A stretch of 64,000 bases of DNA from Atherinomorus stipes (taxonomy: Eukaryota; Chordata; Actinopteri; Atheriniformes; Atherinidae). The translations under genes and the position numbers were made by a program. The notes below the pieces were generated by a model, which worked only from the letters and a program-made list of their open reading frames with translations, was not told the origin of the DNA and did not search any database. Numbering within the stretch: the first letter of the stretch is position 1; every line of letters begins with the position of its first letter. The stretch spans positions 1,037,001 through 1,101,000 of the forward strand of contig JALJCO010003962.1 in NCBI GenBank assembly GCA_023101725.1. Reading direction: 5' to 3'. Below are positions 44,301 to 57,430 of this stretch, piece after piece.

Positions 44301-47300
44301 TATTAAAAAAACAAACTGTCTTGTAAGACAGGTGATGGCCACAGATGGCTCCACACGATAACAGACTCTCTGTACATGGTGAAATATAAGGTGAGAGCAG
44401 GATTTGTTTTTGTAAATATGAAGACATATTTATGACAGCTTCCGTTTTTAATATATAATATATGTATATATAAAGTTGTCTGTGTTTCCATTACAGGGCA
44501 GTCTCACAGATTTTAAAGGTTTCAACCCTAAGTGCCTCCTACCCAGCAGCCTCCACTACTGGACCTACCTGGGGTCTCTGACCACACCCCCCTTGCATGA
44601 GAGTGTCACTTGGATTGTTCTAAAGGAGCCAATCACTGTGTCTGAAAAGCAGGTGAGTGCTGCAGCAGAATTTAACTTTCCAACATGATGCTTTGAATTT
44701 AAGTCACATGAATTACTTGTAGTTATTTGCATGTGGTCCTCCATATTAAGATAGTAATCAATTGGCCAGTTTCTTCATCCTTATTTGAATGATGCATAAT
44801 AGAAATGTATTTCAACATTAGTAAGAAAACATCCACACTTGCTTATTTATGTATTTGACAGAGAAGGACAAAGGGAGTGGTGTTTTTTTTTTTTTTATTG
44901 CCAAACTTTTCCCACCTTTTTAGATTATGGTAGACCTTCAAACCACATTATCATCTTGTGTTATCTGTCGTAGTTGCACTTTATTCCAGGTCACGTGGCA
45001 CTGCCATACATACTCAGCATTAACCCCAGTCTTACTATCTTGGCTGCAAGCCATGGGTGGGAAACCTCTTTGGTACTGACACTTTTTTTTTTTTTTTTTT
45101 TTGTTAGATGAACTAGAAAGTCTGTGATCACTGCATTTTCTATTTTCTCAATCCTATCTTGAGAAAATAAAATAAAAGCCCCGTATGCTTCTACAGGGAT
45201 TTATCTGCTTCCAGATTTATTTTATCTTAAGTGCAATATATACAAAAAATAAGTTTTAAAATATGAAGTTTCTTTTGCTTTAGATTGTACATTTACTCAA
45301 CAGAAATGTAATATTTATTTTCGCATGGATTTTAAAGCACTGATGCTCAGTCATCTGTAACATTCATGTCTACTGGCCTGAAAATAATACGAGGCTATGC
45401 TCCACTTGGCTTCAAGGATTCATAGCTTCCTTTTGTTGTGAAACCAAAGTTCAGCATCTGTGGGTCAGTATGCCAAAAGGGGTGGTGGTCTTCTTTACCA
45501 TTCATTATCGATGCCATGTTTATCCATCCCTCTACTGAATTTAATCAAAGTTAAGGTCTGATAACTTCCGGTTGTCAACAAGTTAAGCTGATGTACTGGA
45601 CCTCTGCAGCACATCCAGACCAAGTCCCCCGGTGAGCCGGCCCTGTGGCGACTGCTGCTGCCAGTCTCTGGATTATACACTCACTCTTTGCTGATCCCTT
45701 ATGGTCGAGTTGTTTGTAAATCTGTGGCATAGATGGACGTGAGGTGCAGTTTGAGCAACTGGCCCCACAAACTATGACTCCCAGCCACAAGCTTTTGATC
45801 CCCTCCATCTGATTATCTTGATGGATGGATGGCTGGATTGGCACAGGGCTTTAACTGAGAAGTGCTAGCAGGGAACGGTCCTTATGTAATGGGGAACTAG
45901 TTTGTTTGTCTTCTCCTCATGTAATGGTAGGCATGGTGCTAAGAGGGAAAATATGATCAGATTTGAATTTTGAAGATGGTATTGATTGTAGAATATTGTA
46001 AATGGCATTATGTTTTTTCATTGTCAACAGATTATAATTATGTTAAATGACTGAACTTATTGATTTATTCTCCTACTTATTATTTTCTATTATACCCAGG
46101 CTTTATGTACAGTTAAGCCCAAAATTCTTCTTATCAATACTAAATTTTGATTTGGGGTGAATTTCATTCCACTAATATGTCTTTTCATAAAAAATTACAT
46201 GATTACGCCCTTCACTTTCTCTCACAGCGATCCAGTGGATCTAACAATTGCTGGTAACTTTAAGCTTTGACAGGGACTTTGAACCTCTCCTCTTTTAATT
46301 ACCACAGTTCCTTTTCCATTACTCTGGTCTTTGTTTCTCTTAAAGACTGAGATTCAGGTCTGGACTCTGGGACATTTAAAAATGTTTATATCATTCTCTG
46401 TTGACCCCATCTTAGTCACTTTGGCTCCGTATTTCAGATTATTGTCCTTTAACAGGCAGTAAACCTGCTGAATGACACATGCCTTGAGGACCTCATGGCT
46501 GTCCCACTGCCTTGTTTTACCATGGTAATGCTGTTCTTGGCTTTGAGTTCTTTGTCCTTCTGGCAAACAAGTCAGTGGTGTCCATAGAGACTAGTTTTGT
46601 GAAGTAATGAATTTGAGTCTTCATTATGATGTTGGTACCAGAGTTGCACAGATTCAGGATGGCTTTGGTGCTGATGTTTGATTGGTGATCATTCATTGGA
46701 TAGTTTGACCTCCTGCACTTACAATCTTCTCAGCAAAGTGGTCAGTTTTGGTTTCTTATTACATCTTTAATGTTTTTTAGTGTGGACCTTAGTTTACTCT
46801 TTGATAATGGTTTGCTAGATTACTGACTGAAAGCACTGGGATTTGGCTTTATGGGCCTCTATAGCCTTTCCCCGTCTTGTGAGCTGCCGCAGTATACATC
46901 AGGTGGCTCTGACAGTTGAGTAGTCACTCATCTGCATAAGCTGTTTCCCATATATTGTAGGTAACAGCTTTGAAACATGGTAGGGACAAACAGAACATCT
47001 GAAAAAATAAAATAAAATTGCAGCAAGTATTTTTTTCTTTAGAAGTAAAAACAAAATTCATGTTACTGATGTATATTTTTTAAAATCATATTTTAAGGAA
47101 GAATAACTCTTTTAGAGTCTGTGAGCTTTGTAGTTTGAGTTGATTTCACAGACATTGTTTCTGAAAACAATGTGTTGCCCTCAAAAGTCCTGAAACTAGA
47201 TTATTTTGATTATTTACTTGGTAGAAATGTGTTTCAACATGTAATGTCAAATTGTGAATTCATTACAAAATGAGCTGAAGATGTCTAAATATGTTTTTGT

Positions 47301-47909
47301 TTAAAAAATGTATGAAAACAGAATACTGAACTTGATGAATGATGGCTCTTATGAAGACTGTAAATGAGTGTGGTGTGAATGATTATTCTTTTCATCAGTG
47401 AGTTGTCTGTCAAGTAATTGACTGACAAACTATCCTTGTTTTTAAGTCCAAGAAAGGGGCAGATATTAAAAGATTTTCTTCTTCCTGCTCCTTTTAAATC
47501 ATTGTGGTGTACTAGATTAGAATTGCTTTTTTTTTTTTTTTTTTTAACTAGAGGCTGTACATAGTCATGTGCCAAATAAAAATGAATGAATGAGAGAATG
47601 AATGAAATACTTGGCTTGGAGTTGGTAAGTCAGACTTATAAGTTCATTGCTAGTTTTGGTATTGCTAGTGTTATTCCTCGATGTGCTGAAAATATCTAAT
47701 GGGCAGAACTTGTTTTTTTTATTAATAAAAAAAAAAAACTGTTTTTGCTTCTTATTTCTGGAATTTTTTTTTTGTTTCTCTCTCCCCAGCTAGGAAAGTT
47801 CAGAATGCTCCTGTTCTCTAGAGAGGAAGAAGATGAGAGGATGCACATGGAAAACAACTTTAGACCTCCACAGCCTCTCAAAGGCAGAAAAGTGCGTTCT
47901 TCCAATTAA
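41315..47909 (+). CDS. ca7: Carbonic anhydrase VII, cytosolic
   Basis: Alpha-class enzyme for reversible hydration of CO2 to bicarbonate. Seven coding exons join in frame to 262 aa (human CA7: 264): 41315-41351, 41813-42010, 43555-43673, 43848-43943, 44328-44390, 44497-44652, 47790-47909; all introns are GT-AG. The N-terminus [14 protein letters not shown] and C-terminal [12 protein letters not shown] are characteristic of CA7. Active-site residues are all present: zinc ligands His95 and His97 (QFHFHW) and His120 (ELHLVHW), proton-shuttle His65 (NNGHSV), Glu107 (SEHTV) and Thr200 (SLTTPP), each one above CA II numbering. There is no signal peptide, so the protein is cytosolic. A at -3 of the ATG supports the start. 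The exon 5 acceptor TAAG has a rival ACAG 4 nt on (ending 44331) that would break the frame. Confidence 0.97.
46110..46990 (-). mobile_element. Strongly decayed Tc1/mariner relic in CA7 intron 6
   Basis: TA (46108-46109) is followed by CAGTTAAGCCCAAAATTCTT, which I recognise as a common fish Tc1/mariner terminus. Within the next kilobase, GAGATTCAGGTCTGGACTCT (about 46348) is the antisense of the conserved QSPDLNL-type region of these transposases. No right terminus was found, and the reading frames are broken. The right limit is a guess. Confidence 0.5.
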
Positions 47910-48890
47910 TATTACCTTAAGACATCTACAGTCATATATTTTAGACATGAACGCATTCTTGTGAATGTGCTTTTACCTTCACTGTAGTTTGTCCTGGATG
48001 ATTTGGACGATTTTAAAAGAGGGAATAAAAGGGAATTTGTTAACCATTGTAATGATAATTGAATGTTATGAGTAGACAAATCAAACATTTCTTTCATTAT
48101 AATATTGTAAGCTATAACATGAAGATTTGAAGACTCGATTTGCACTATTGTTCTACATAGAAGACAAGCATAGCTAAAGCAACAAGATTATACTTCAACC
48201 TACAGTTTATGATCTGCAGCTGATAAGTTAGCACTGCAGTCCATTGTTGCTTTCACTTTGATACCACTCTGCTGTCATTTATCCCCTGATGAACTGGCAT
48301 TAGGCGACTGCTGTGTATTCCCAGTCCTTAAGGCCATAGGTCCCCACCAGTCAGAATAATGTTGCTGTTATCATTTCTCCTTTGTTGTCCATGATAGAGG
48401 ACATAAATGTCCTTTAAGCTCAAGAGATATTTAACCCTTGATTCCAGATAGTGGGTATTTGGTATTAATTTAAATTTGGCAGCCACAATTTGAAGTGACA
48501 GCTTCAGTAAATTCATCCTGATATCAGAATGCTGCAGTCTGAGTAGGTCTTATTTTCTTTTGGTTTGCCCCACTATGCAAAATGTAAGGATGTAATGCAC
48601 ACTTTTATTAACAGGTGCACTAAACGGTCACATATTAATGCCTGACAGGCATTGGTGCTGCACTTTGGTGAGTTATGGCAGCTTTGTGTAATGCTGGTCA
48701 TTAATTTAGATGGGCTGGTATTTTACTAACTGGTGGGGAAGAACAACGCACATAAGAACAATGATACCATTGATAGTTTAGTTGTTGATTTATGAATGTA
48801 ACTTATGAGTGGTTTGAATGTTTTTGTAATGCATTTGTAATTTTGCAATGTTTGCTTAATGAAATAAAATTCTAATTGTTTGACTTTTCC
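47910..48890 (+). other. Probable CA7 3' UTR
   Basis: From the CA7 stop to the first strong downstream poly(A) signal there is no other gene or transposon. An AATAAA also occurs earlier, near 48024, so shorter forms are possible. Confidence 0.45.
48863..48868 (+). terminator. Candidate CA7 poly(A) signal AATAAA
   Basis: AATAAA in GAAATAAAATTC, about 0.95 kb after the stop codon, followed within 30 bases by a T-rich stretch (TTGTTTGACTTTTCC) that could serve as the downstream element. Confidence 0.45.
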
Positions 48891-48900
48891 ATATTGCAGA

Positions 48901-51900
48901 TGAGTTGCCCCCCCCCCCCCATTTTATTTAAGTCAAAGCTGGACAAACACTTTTCAGCTATGCTGAATTCAATGCAACTTTATTTCAGTGTTCTACAAAA
49001 TAAAGTTTAAATGAAAACAGCCAAAGGTGAGAAACTATATAAGAAATATTTATGTAAGACCTTTTTAATAAGAATTTTTTAAAGCAATTCTGCTGGCAAA
49101 TAAAGCTAAATAAATATAAATAAAAATAATTCAAAGAGCTGAAAATAGACATCAGCTTACACACAAATAATTGAATTTGATATGGTCTCTTTCTAAAAGG
49201 TGAATTTCAAGTTTTGCTATTAAAACTAAAATTGTTATAAAGGTTATAGAAGAGAAGGTGTCTATACCTCACACCCAAGCAGAGAACTGGTTCCAAAGGT
49301 GGGGAGTCTGAAAACTAAAGACATGACTTTGCATTCTAATTCTATAAATTTATGGAACAAGATAATATCTCAGATCATAGTTTTGACATTGAGAAGTTTT
49401 CAAGTTCACTTCTAAACTTAATTGGAGCAAATGTAGAAAAGCCAGATCTTCAGAGATGTGTCGTCTTTTGGCAGAACCAGTCATACTCTGGCTGCAGCTT
49501 GTGGATCAGCCTAAAGATCTTCAGAAAATTACTTGGACACCCAAATAGCATTGCAGTAGCCCAGTCTACATGAGACAAATTTACAGATTGTTGGTAGCTT
49601 TTCAACTCCAGCTTAGCTTTAAGACAGCAAAAAGTAAACAGCTGGTTGTTTATATACGTTAGAGTTCATGCAAACCTTTGCATGAATGAAATATAGTTTA
49701 CGTTTTTAAAAAGTTTTTTTTTCTCTTTTTAGTGCACATGAACCTTATTTGCGCAATAAACTCTTGAAGGCAAAGACTTCGAGCAAATGTTTAACTTTAC
49801 TCATGCTGCTGAGAAGAAGCAAAACAGATGCGAGGTAATTAATAGCCAGGTTGTTGCCTAAAGGATTGCAGAACGGAGGAAGGAACATGAACTGTGATCA
49901 ATGATTTACTAGCAGACAAAATGCTTTTAAGAATAATTTAATATAACAAAATTTTGTGAGGAATGGGTAAATGCTTGAGAAAACATTTGTCTTTTAAGTT
50001 ACCAGATGTCACTAAACCCATTTTTTTTGTTGTTGTGAATACATTAAACTGAGTTTAATTGAAGCTTAAACATCCAAGTGGAGACTGGAAGAAGGTTTGA
50101 GAAGAAGCAGATTTGATTTTTTTCAATAAATCAATATCATTCTTACCCTCCCAAAAACAAAGAAACAAACAACAAAACGAACCTAAACAAAACAGAAATA
50201 GTTTTGTGAAAGGATTTTCATTGTACAGTACCATCAATTTCTAATCATGATATAAAATGTAAGCTGGTGATTTGCACGCATGTCTCTTTCATTTGCTTGT
50301 CTGAGGTGTAACTGGAGCAGTTGACAATTAGATTACTGAAAATGCTCAATACTGCACTGATCAAACTAGTAAGATTAGTCTAAAGATGTTCCCAAGAAGC
50401 ACCAGAATTCTCATTTAGAAGTGATGCATTCAGTTGGTGTCGGGTTTAGAAGCAGTGGAAGCTTGAAATGGGTGTTGATTATCAGACTTTCTCATACAAG
50501 TTTTTTATGTAGTCTGAAAACATCCTTTTGTCAAACCATTTTCATTTTCAAGATGCAAAGTAACTTTCTTTCGTAATAGTTGTGCAGCACAGTATTTGCC
50601 CAGTAGATGACAACATAGAGCAGAAAGCTTAAATCTAACTCTGGCATTCATGGCAAAGTCTCTAAAAAATGGTTGAATGAGAATGAAAAACAAAAACACT
50701 TCATTAATCCAAGTGAGATATAAAGAAATGAAGGGTGGTTCACTTAATTAACCAGGTTTAGACAGGATGCGATAAATTCATATAAATGTAGCATCTTAGA
50801 AGTGTTACTTAAAGATGTCATGAAATAGCAAAAAACCCTTTTGTATTTACTCTCAGAATGATAATCAAATTGATTAATATTGATTAATGTTTAAGCTCAT
50901 TAGACCTTTCAACTTGTTTTTGTACAATATTGAAATGGTCTTTGTGCTTATCATCCAGTAGGTGGCAATATTTGCCTTTTGTATTGTATGCATTATAGTG
51001 TGAGCTGCTTTATGTTTACAAGTTCTAATTTTGTTTGAGGAAAACTCCAGTCAGCTATAGAGAGAGCTGACTGGAAAAGAATTTACAAACAAGTTTGCAG
51101 CTTTGCTCTTTTGATTGTCAATCAATTACACTTGACCTTGCCTTTGCTGAAACTCCGGTTTAAATGCAGATTACATTACCTTGTCTGGTGGCATTTGCAA
51201 CTGATATTGGTGGAAAAAAAAAAAAAAAAAAAAACAGTGTGCAGGTCAATGAATAAAGACTGATAGTGGATGTGTGAAGTATATTTAACACATGTTCTCA
51301 AATAATCCATCCAAAATAGTATCACTGAGCTTTATTGAGACTGAGAATACCTGAGTAGGCACATCATGCTCAGCCACAATCAATGTGCCATGTAATATGA
51401 TATTACAGTCGGACCTCAGAAATAGTCAGTCACATGTATTTTTAGCATCGGGATATCTACTTGCTTGTTGTAGTGATTTTCTTTTTCCAGGCACAGCAAT
51501 ATCTGAGAGACATTGTGAAATACAAGCCTGCAGGACAAACATACTGCAGACAAATTTGATTTTTAGAAGAAAAAAGTGCTAAGGTCCTCAAAACATGGCC
51601 TCATGCAGCCATAAAAAAGTTGCTCTAGCACTTCCAGACATGTATTTGTACATCTGTACAACCTGAATAAACTTGAATATTATACAGAAATAAAATATAC
51701 TTTCATGTATTCCTCAACAAAGCCCCAATAGAATCACAAACATTGCTTAACTGCTTCTAAAAAAGATAACACACATTAAATATATTTAGAAATGAGCTTG
51801 TGTTAGCATTTAAGCAATGTTTGTAACTGCAGTTTATTTACAGCAAAGAATATTGCTCACCAACTGCCCTTAAAAAACAAAACAAAACAAAAAAAAACCC

Positions 51901-52184
51901 CTCAAAGAAGTACCCTGGTCTTGTACTATGTGAGGTGCCTGATTATGAGGAGACATAAATGAATTGATGAAGAAATAAAAAAGGGATGCTTTTAGCAAGG
52001 CCAACAATAGATCAGGCTTATGAAAACTTTTGAGGAAAATTTGACTGTCAAAAAGGCTGTTTGGTAATGTTAAACACGAGTCAGTTTGCCAAATGCTATA
52101 AAAAGATGAAATATTTTAAACAATTCTGCAAAACTAAAACACAATTCCTCAAAAAGCGTTTGAGACATTCAACTAATGTCTCTG
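48901..52184. other. Gene-free spacer downstream of CA7
   Basis: No exons recognised. It starts with a C run (about 48908-48920). The part around 49440-49580 (ending AGCATTGCAGTAGCCCAGTC) looks like a degenerate piece of a common fish dispersed repeat. An A run is at about 51210-51233. A CTCF-like core, CCAGTAGGTGGCA, lies at 50955-50967. Confidence 0.4.
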
Positions 52185-52418
<234 letters not shown>

Positions 52419-54454
52419 AAGTTGAAAAGCTGTGGGAAATCAAGGCAACAGTGATACCAGAGGTAACTGGAGCCTTTGGGGCTGTGACCCTCAAACCAGG
52501 AGGTAAAGAATAGGTGGTTTTATTTTCTGAAAGGGTGATGGCAGAGGGTAGCTGCACCAACAAATACCGTCAGAGATCGCTGTCCAGAAGAATGCAGTAG
52601 ACAGCGTGGCATAAAACTACGAGGCTTCCAGGATTCTGGCAGGAGACCTGAGCATAAAAAGGTGACCACATGGTTTTAAGAGTAGCGTGTTCTTTATATT
52701 CATTCTAACAATGAGTGTCCTAAATGTACATTATTGATCTATGTCGGAGCTACAATACAAAAAAGAATTAACTGGATGCTAAAATAAAATCTCAATTTGC
52801 ACGTGAAATATTAATGAGTAGTCTCAAGTCAGAAAATCTGCCACTGAAAAAGTATTTGTGAAGTATTCTGTTGGTATCTGTAACACATAAATGTACCAGT
52901 ATTTAATCCATAGCCTGGTTTTAATTCATGGAGATTCAGTCATTCAATAAACATCCATATTATTTGGTAATTAGCATTTATATTTTTTCTTAAAAGAAAT
53001 TTGAATATTTTTGTAATAATGTATTTTAAATAGTGAAAATATAACTGCTTTATGATGAAGTGTAAAAGAGAAGCACATGAGTACATAGGATTGTAAAAAA
53101 AAAAAAATCACCACTTGAATAATGTAATTTATGTAATGTATTGTCATTTGTAATTGCATTCCATCACAGACAGTATCATGGATACAGAGGGAATAATCCT
53201 ACACCCAAATGTAGGATTTAAGGATTCTTTTGAAGCTTGATTCACATTAAGGACAAAAAGATCTCTAATAAATCTACTGCTTTTATTTTAATCATTCTGA
53301 TTTTAATATACTGTATCTGCTGTTACTCTCTCAACTCTATAGAGGAGCCGGTGCTTATTTTTGCATGTCTGGGATGTGTAGTCATCTAGTTTAATTCCTA
53401 AACAAGGTTATTTTGTTGATGAATCAATTTAATTGGAATAAAATCGAATGACTTTCACTGCCATGAGGTTGAAAAGGCTAAAGCCACATATGCTGTTGAA
53501 CCAGTAACTGCTTCCTCTGACCCAAACTATTAAATCTGACCTTCTAATCTGTGTAATGATGCCACAGTCTTCACGGACTAAGTCACATCTTCTGTTTCAG
53601 CATCAGTTCTGAAAAGCAGGATGCTCAATTTTTATAGGCTATCACTTTAAATATCTCAATATTACCAAGGCTAGTGATTCTATCTTGCAATCGGAGGACA
53701 TGGCCGTGGTCCGGTTGCTATGGATACAAACTGCACATGCAACACAAAACAAATGCTTGGCCAGCTCATATCTCCCACTTGTCTATGAGCCAGTGATCCA
53801 TCGCCATCACCCTGTCAGAAAATAAAACCATATGACAAAAATATCTTATGCTTATTTCCCCCCAAAGACCCTTCCTGTCACAACAACACGTGTGTTTCTT
53901 CATTTATTGCCGACCTTTATTTAGCTTTAAATCACCTAGGTCTGTTTTGAGTGGGCACTTGGTGTTCTACTTTTTTTTTTTTCTATCCAAATCAGCATCA
54001 CACCCCCACATGTTCACATCACCTGTCTTAATTGGTTGCTGATGTCTGGAATTGATTCTGGTTCAGAGTGAAGTTTGAGGTACAAGTATCACAGCATGCC
54101 AAATACTATACACATCTTATGGGTTATGTGTTTACAGGAAAAGCATTAAAGTTGCCAGAAAGTGACCTTGATTGAACCTGTGTCTTGTAACTTACAGCAG
54201 AAGAAAACACGAGGTTCTCCTCTTTGGCCACACTGTTGGTGGTCTGATGCAATAACTAAAGCAAACAGAGCTTTGGTGTCATGGACAGAGGTCAGGATCT
54301 GTAATTCCATCCTTGTCTGTCAGCTTACATTCCCTAAAGGCTTTAATCTACGGAACTTTTTTAGATATATATATTTTTAAAAAAAATCAGAAACTCTTGT
54401 TTGGGAGGAGAATAAAAAGAAACTTTGTGTTGTTCTTATGAATGTGTTTTTGTT
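52419..54454. other. Gene-free spacer
   Basis: No recognisable exon or transposon. An X-box-like (RFX) sequence GTTGCTATGGATAC is at 53714-53727, in a locally less AT-rich block (53690-53820). T run at 53971-53982. Confidence 0.4.
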
Positions 54455-54660
54455 TTTATGGGTTGACTCATTATTATTGTAGCCATTATTGTATTATTAT
54501 TGTATTTTTGTAATGTACAACATTCATTGTGCTTCTTTTAAAAAATTTGTCATGTTGTGTTAGTTGTCATTTTAAACTGTTTTTGTGGACCCTAGGAAGA
54601 CTAGCAACCACTTTGTGGAAGCTTATTGGGATCCTAATGATGAATAAACAAATAAACAAC
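54455..54660 (+). repeat. Probable LINE 3' tail
   Basis: A TTATTGTA-rich segment is followed by GTGGACCCTAGGAAGACTAG, GCTTATTGGGATCCTAATGA and a terminal AATAAACAAATAAAC. This order (GACCCNAGGAAGA ... GGGATCC ... AATAAA repeats) is typical of a fish non-LTR retrotransposon tail. No reverse transcriptase could be read upstream, so it is a 5'-truncated copy. Confidence 0.5.
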
Positions 54661-56399
54661 TTTTTCCTCCAACCGTGGTGTCTCATTTTGGTCTTATGAC
54701 TCAGATGATCAGTATACCTCAGTAAATGTTCGATCACAAAAAAGTCACTATGTAGGTGATGGCGGTCACCCCGACCCCTGTCATCTGATCTCGCCAGTAT
54801 GGGGTTGCAGAATTATAGAGCTGTGACATATTCTGAGGGGAAACAGACTCCTACATAGTCTGCAGGGAACTAGGCTGTCATTACTCATTGACCTGTAAAG
54901 AGCAATGATCCCATCCAAGCCCTAGTGTTTGCACAGAGTCTCTACAGCAACACACAGCCAGTGCTACATCAGAGTCCAGTCAACCCATATTTATTTCATG
55001 CACGTCTGTCTAAAATTAGTGTCATAAACATTTGGCTGATTGAGTAGATACATAAAACCAACTGTAGTCTTAAGAGTCAAGTTTATAAGTGATGCTATTT
55101 CAGTCACAGAGGAGAGTTAATGTGTGTCATTAGTCACAGAACTTCATTATCATAAAATTAGCCAGAAGGAAATTCACTCCAAAAATGGCCTCCAAAGCCC
55201 CACTGAAACCCCACCCCTCTAAAATGTAAGGTTAGGTATGTAACTGTGGCAACAATTGAAGTGGTAGTGACACGAACTGATAAGCAAAGAAAACTGTTTA
55301 TTTTCACAAACCTTCTCTCATAAATTATTGTCAGCATACAGTGGCACTTCCAGCAAGAATTGGAAAAAGGAAATACTGTAAGTGAACATGATCCACTTAA
55401 AATCACTTCAGCAAGTACAATAGGTGTTAACATCATGCTAGCACTGATGGAAAGGCCCAACAAGAGGATAATCAAATTCACTGTTCTTGAATATCAACAT
55501 TAATTTCTAAGGCGCTCCTCTGATTTGATGTAAACTTGGCACAAGAAGCAAGAAAATTTGTGTTGGGATAATTACAGCAGTTTTCCCCTTTAATGGTACC
55601 AGTTGGTGTTGTATCATACATTGCTGGAATGTCTATTTAGTAACCTTTACAACGAGGTTTAACTTGTAAAGATTGTACATTTTGAAAAGAACAACATAAC
55701 TAAAAATGTGGGTAATGCACACCAAAAAAAGGTGCCAAAATTCCCTGCATTACCCTCCTGTTGGTCTTGACTCTTGTTATGAGATTAAAGTGCTGCTGAG
55801 TGTGCGCCAGTCACAGTTGTTTGACTGCTATCTTAATGGCAACTAACTACATATCGGAATGAGATCCCATATCTGCAGAATCTGGAAAATTATTCCATCA
55901 TCCAGGATGACAGAGCTGTTCCACACAGAGTCAGGATCATCACAGAGCACCAGAATGACCTGTAGTGGTTTAGACCTTCAGCTCTCTTAAATATTTGACA
56001 GATCAGTTTGGGCGTGATGTATGTAATGACCAACACAACCACTTCAACAACTTCTGGTTGAGAAATGAGATGCCATCCAACAACAAAATGTGACCAGACT
56101 GAAAATGCCCAACATGTTGTTTTCCCCTAATTTCTGTGGGAGAGTTCCAATCATCCAATCCACACAGCAACTCAAAACAAGAGTGAATGTCAGCAGGAAA
56201 ATGTCCAGGATTTTGGCACAGTTGTGGCCAAACTCCTGGTTCATTCCACAAAAGCATTTCCAACAAGTTATTCCTCAGTGTAAAGGTGACTAATCAGAGT
56301 TTCTAATGTATAGTACAACAGCAAATGGGATTAATAAAGGAGAGAAATAATCAACCAAACACAAATTGCCTTTCCTTTTCGTGCTGAGTTGCTGAGATA
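54661..56399. other. Unassigned region with overlapping open frames
   Basis: There are minus-strand frames at 55158-55481 (107 codons) and 56003-56266, the latter overlapped by frames on both strands. I recognise no domain, and no splice pattern links them. The overlap of open frames on both strands suggests an old repeat, or simply low stop density, rather than a gene. Confidence 0.3.
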
Positions 56400-56480
56400 A
56401 GCAAGGCAAGACAAATTTATTTGTGTAGCACATTTCATGTACACAACAATTCAAATGCTTTACATATAACATTAAAAGTA
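56400..56480 (+). repeat. Fragment of GGCAAGGCAAG dispersed repeat
   Basis: AAGCAAGGCAAGACAAATTT, GTGTAGCACATTTCATGTAC and CAATTCAAATGCTTTACA follow in the order typical of this fish repeat; the same start occurs at 12659. Confidence 0.6.
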
Positions 56481-56899
56481 GGCTATTACAGCTGGGTGCA
56501 GAGGAAAAGAAGTGTAAAAAGTAAAAGAGAAAAATAAAAACATTAAAAAAAAAAAAAAAAGTAAAAAAAAAAATCAGATATTTCAGTTGTGGATTGATGT
56601 AATTTCCAGTCGGGTCCAAAAGTCAAACAGCAAATGTTATACTTAAAAGACACTGCAGTGTTACAAATAAACCCCAAAAAGAGAAATAATATGGATAAAA
56701 TGGGCAGGGACTCTGACATGTTGATTTGAAAGCTTTCTTTATTAAAAGAGCTTTCATATACAGTATTCATGATAATATATAAAAAGGATATAATGATAAA
56801 TATGTCATCCAGTAAATTTTCATTTAGGGTAATCTGCCCGAGTTTATTCCAGACAGCCCCATTAAAAAGCAATCTGATAACTATACAGGTCTGACTGGG
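56481..56899. other. AT-rich spacer
   Basis: Contains A-rich tracts at 56543-56572. The minus-strand frames across them are low-complexity (F-rich). No exon recognised. Confidence 0.4.
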
Positions 56900-57430
56900 A
56901 CAGACCCATGTGATCATCTCTATGTCTGTCTCTCTGGATTGTCTCCAAAAACATCACAGGCCTCCGGCCAGTTTGATCCCCGCCGCATCGGCTATCTGCT
57001 GCAACTCCCACGACCAACCACCATTGACACGTTTAAGTCAGAGGGGTCAGTCATGCACCCAAAAGTGTCACAAGTTTCCAAAGGTCCCCATCCCTCAGGT
57101 CCGATGGGTCAAAAATAGTCCCTGTTTGCCTTTTATAAATCAGAGTGTATCTATAAAAAGCATTTGGCTGACCAGAAACCTCAGCTGAAGCCACATCACC
57201 CTATCTTTAGCTTTATTTATGTCCTAGTGTTGACAGCCCCACTTGCAAAGCTTTCCAGTCACCGTCACATGTGTGCCGATCCCTCGGCCCGATGCTGGAA
57301 ATCACCGAGGAGAGAAACTGTAATCAGCGAGCCCATGGCACTGGCCTGCTTGCATCCCTTAGAGAAACAAGCCGCCTAACAGCTGCTGAGTTAACGGCTT
57401 GATGGTTCTTGCCCTCAGATTCTTTCCATC
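56900..57430. promoter_or_regulatory. Candidate conserved noncoding block
   Basis: Non-repetitive sequence that is richer in GC and CpG than its surroundings (CCCCGCCGCATCGGC, CCGATCCCTCGGCCCGATGC). The open frames on the plus strand have no known domain or splice context. The suggestion that it is regulatory rests only on composition and complexity. Confidence 0.25.
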
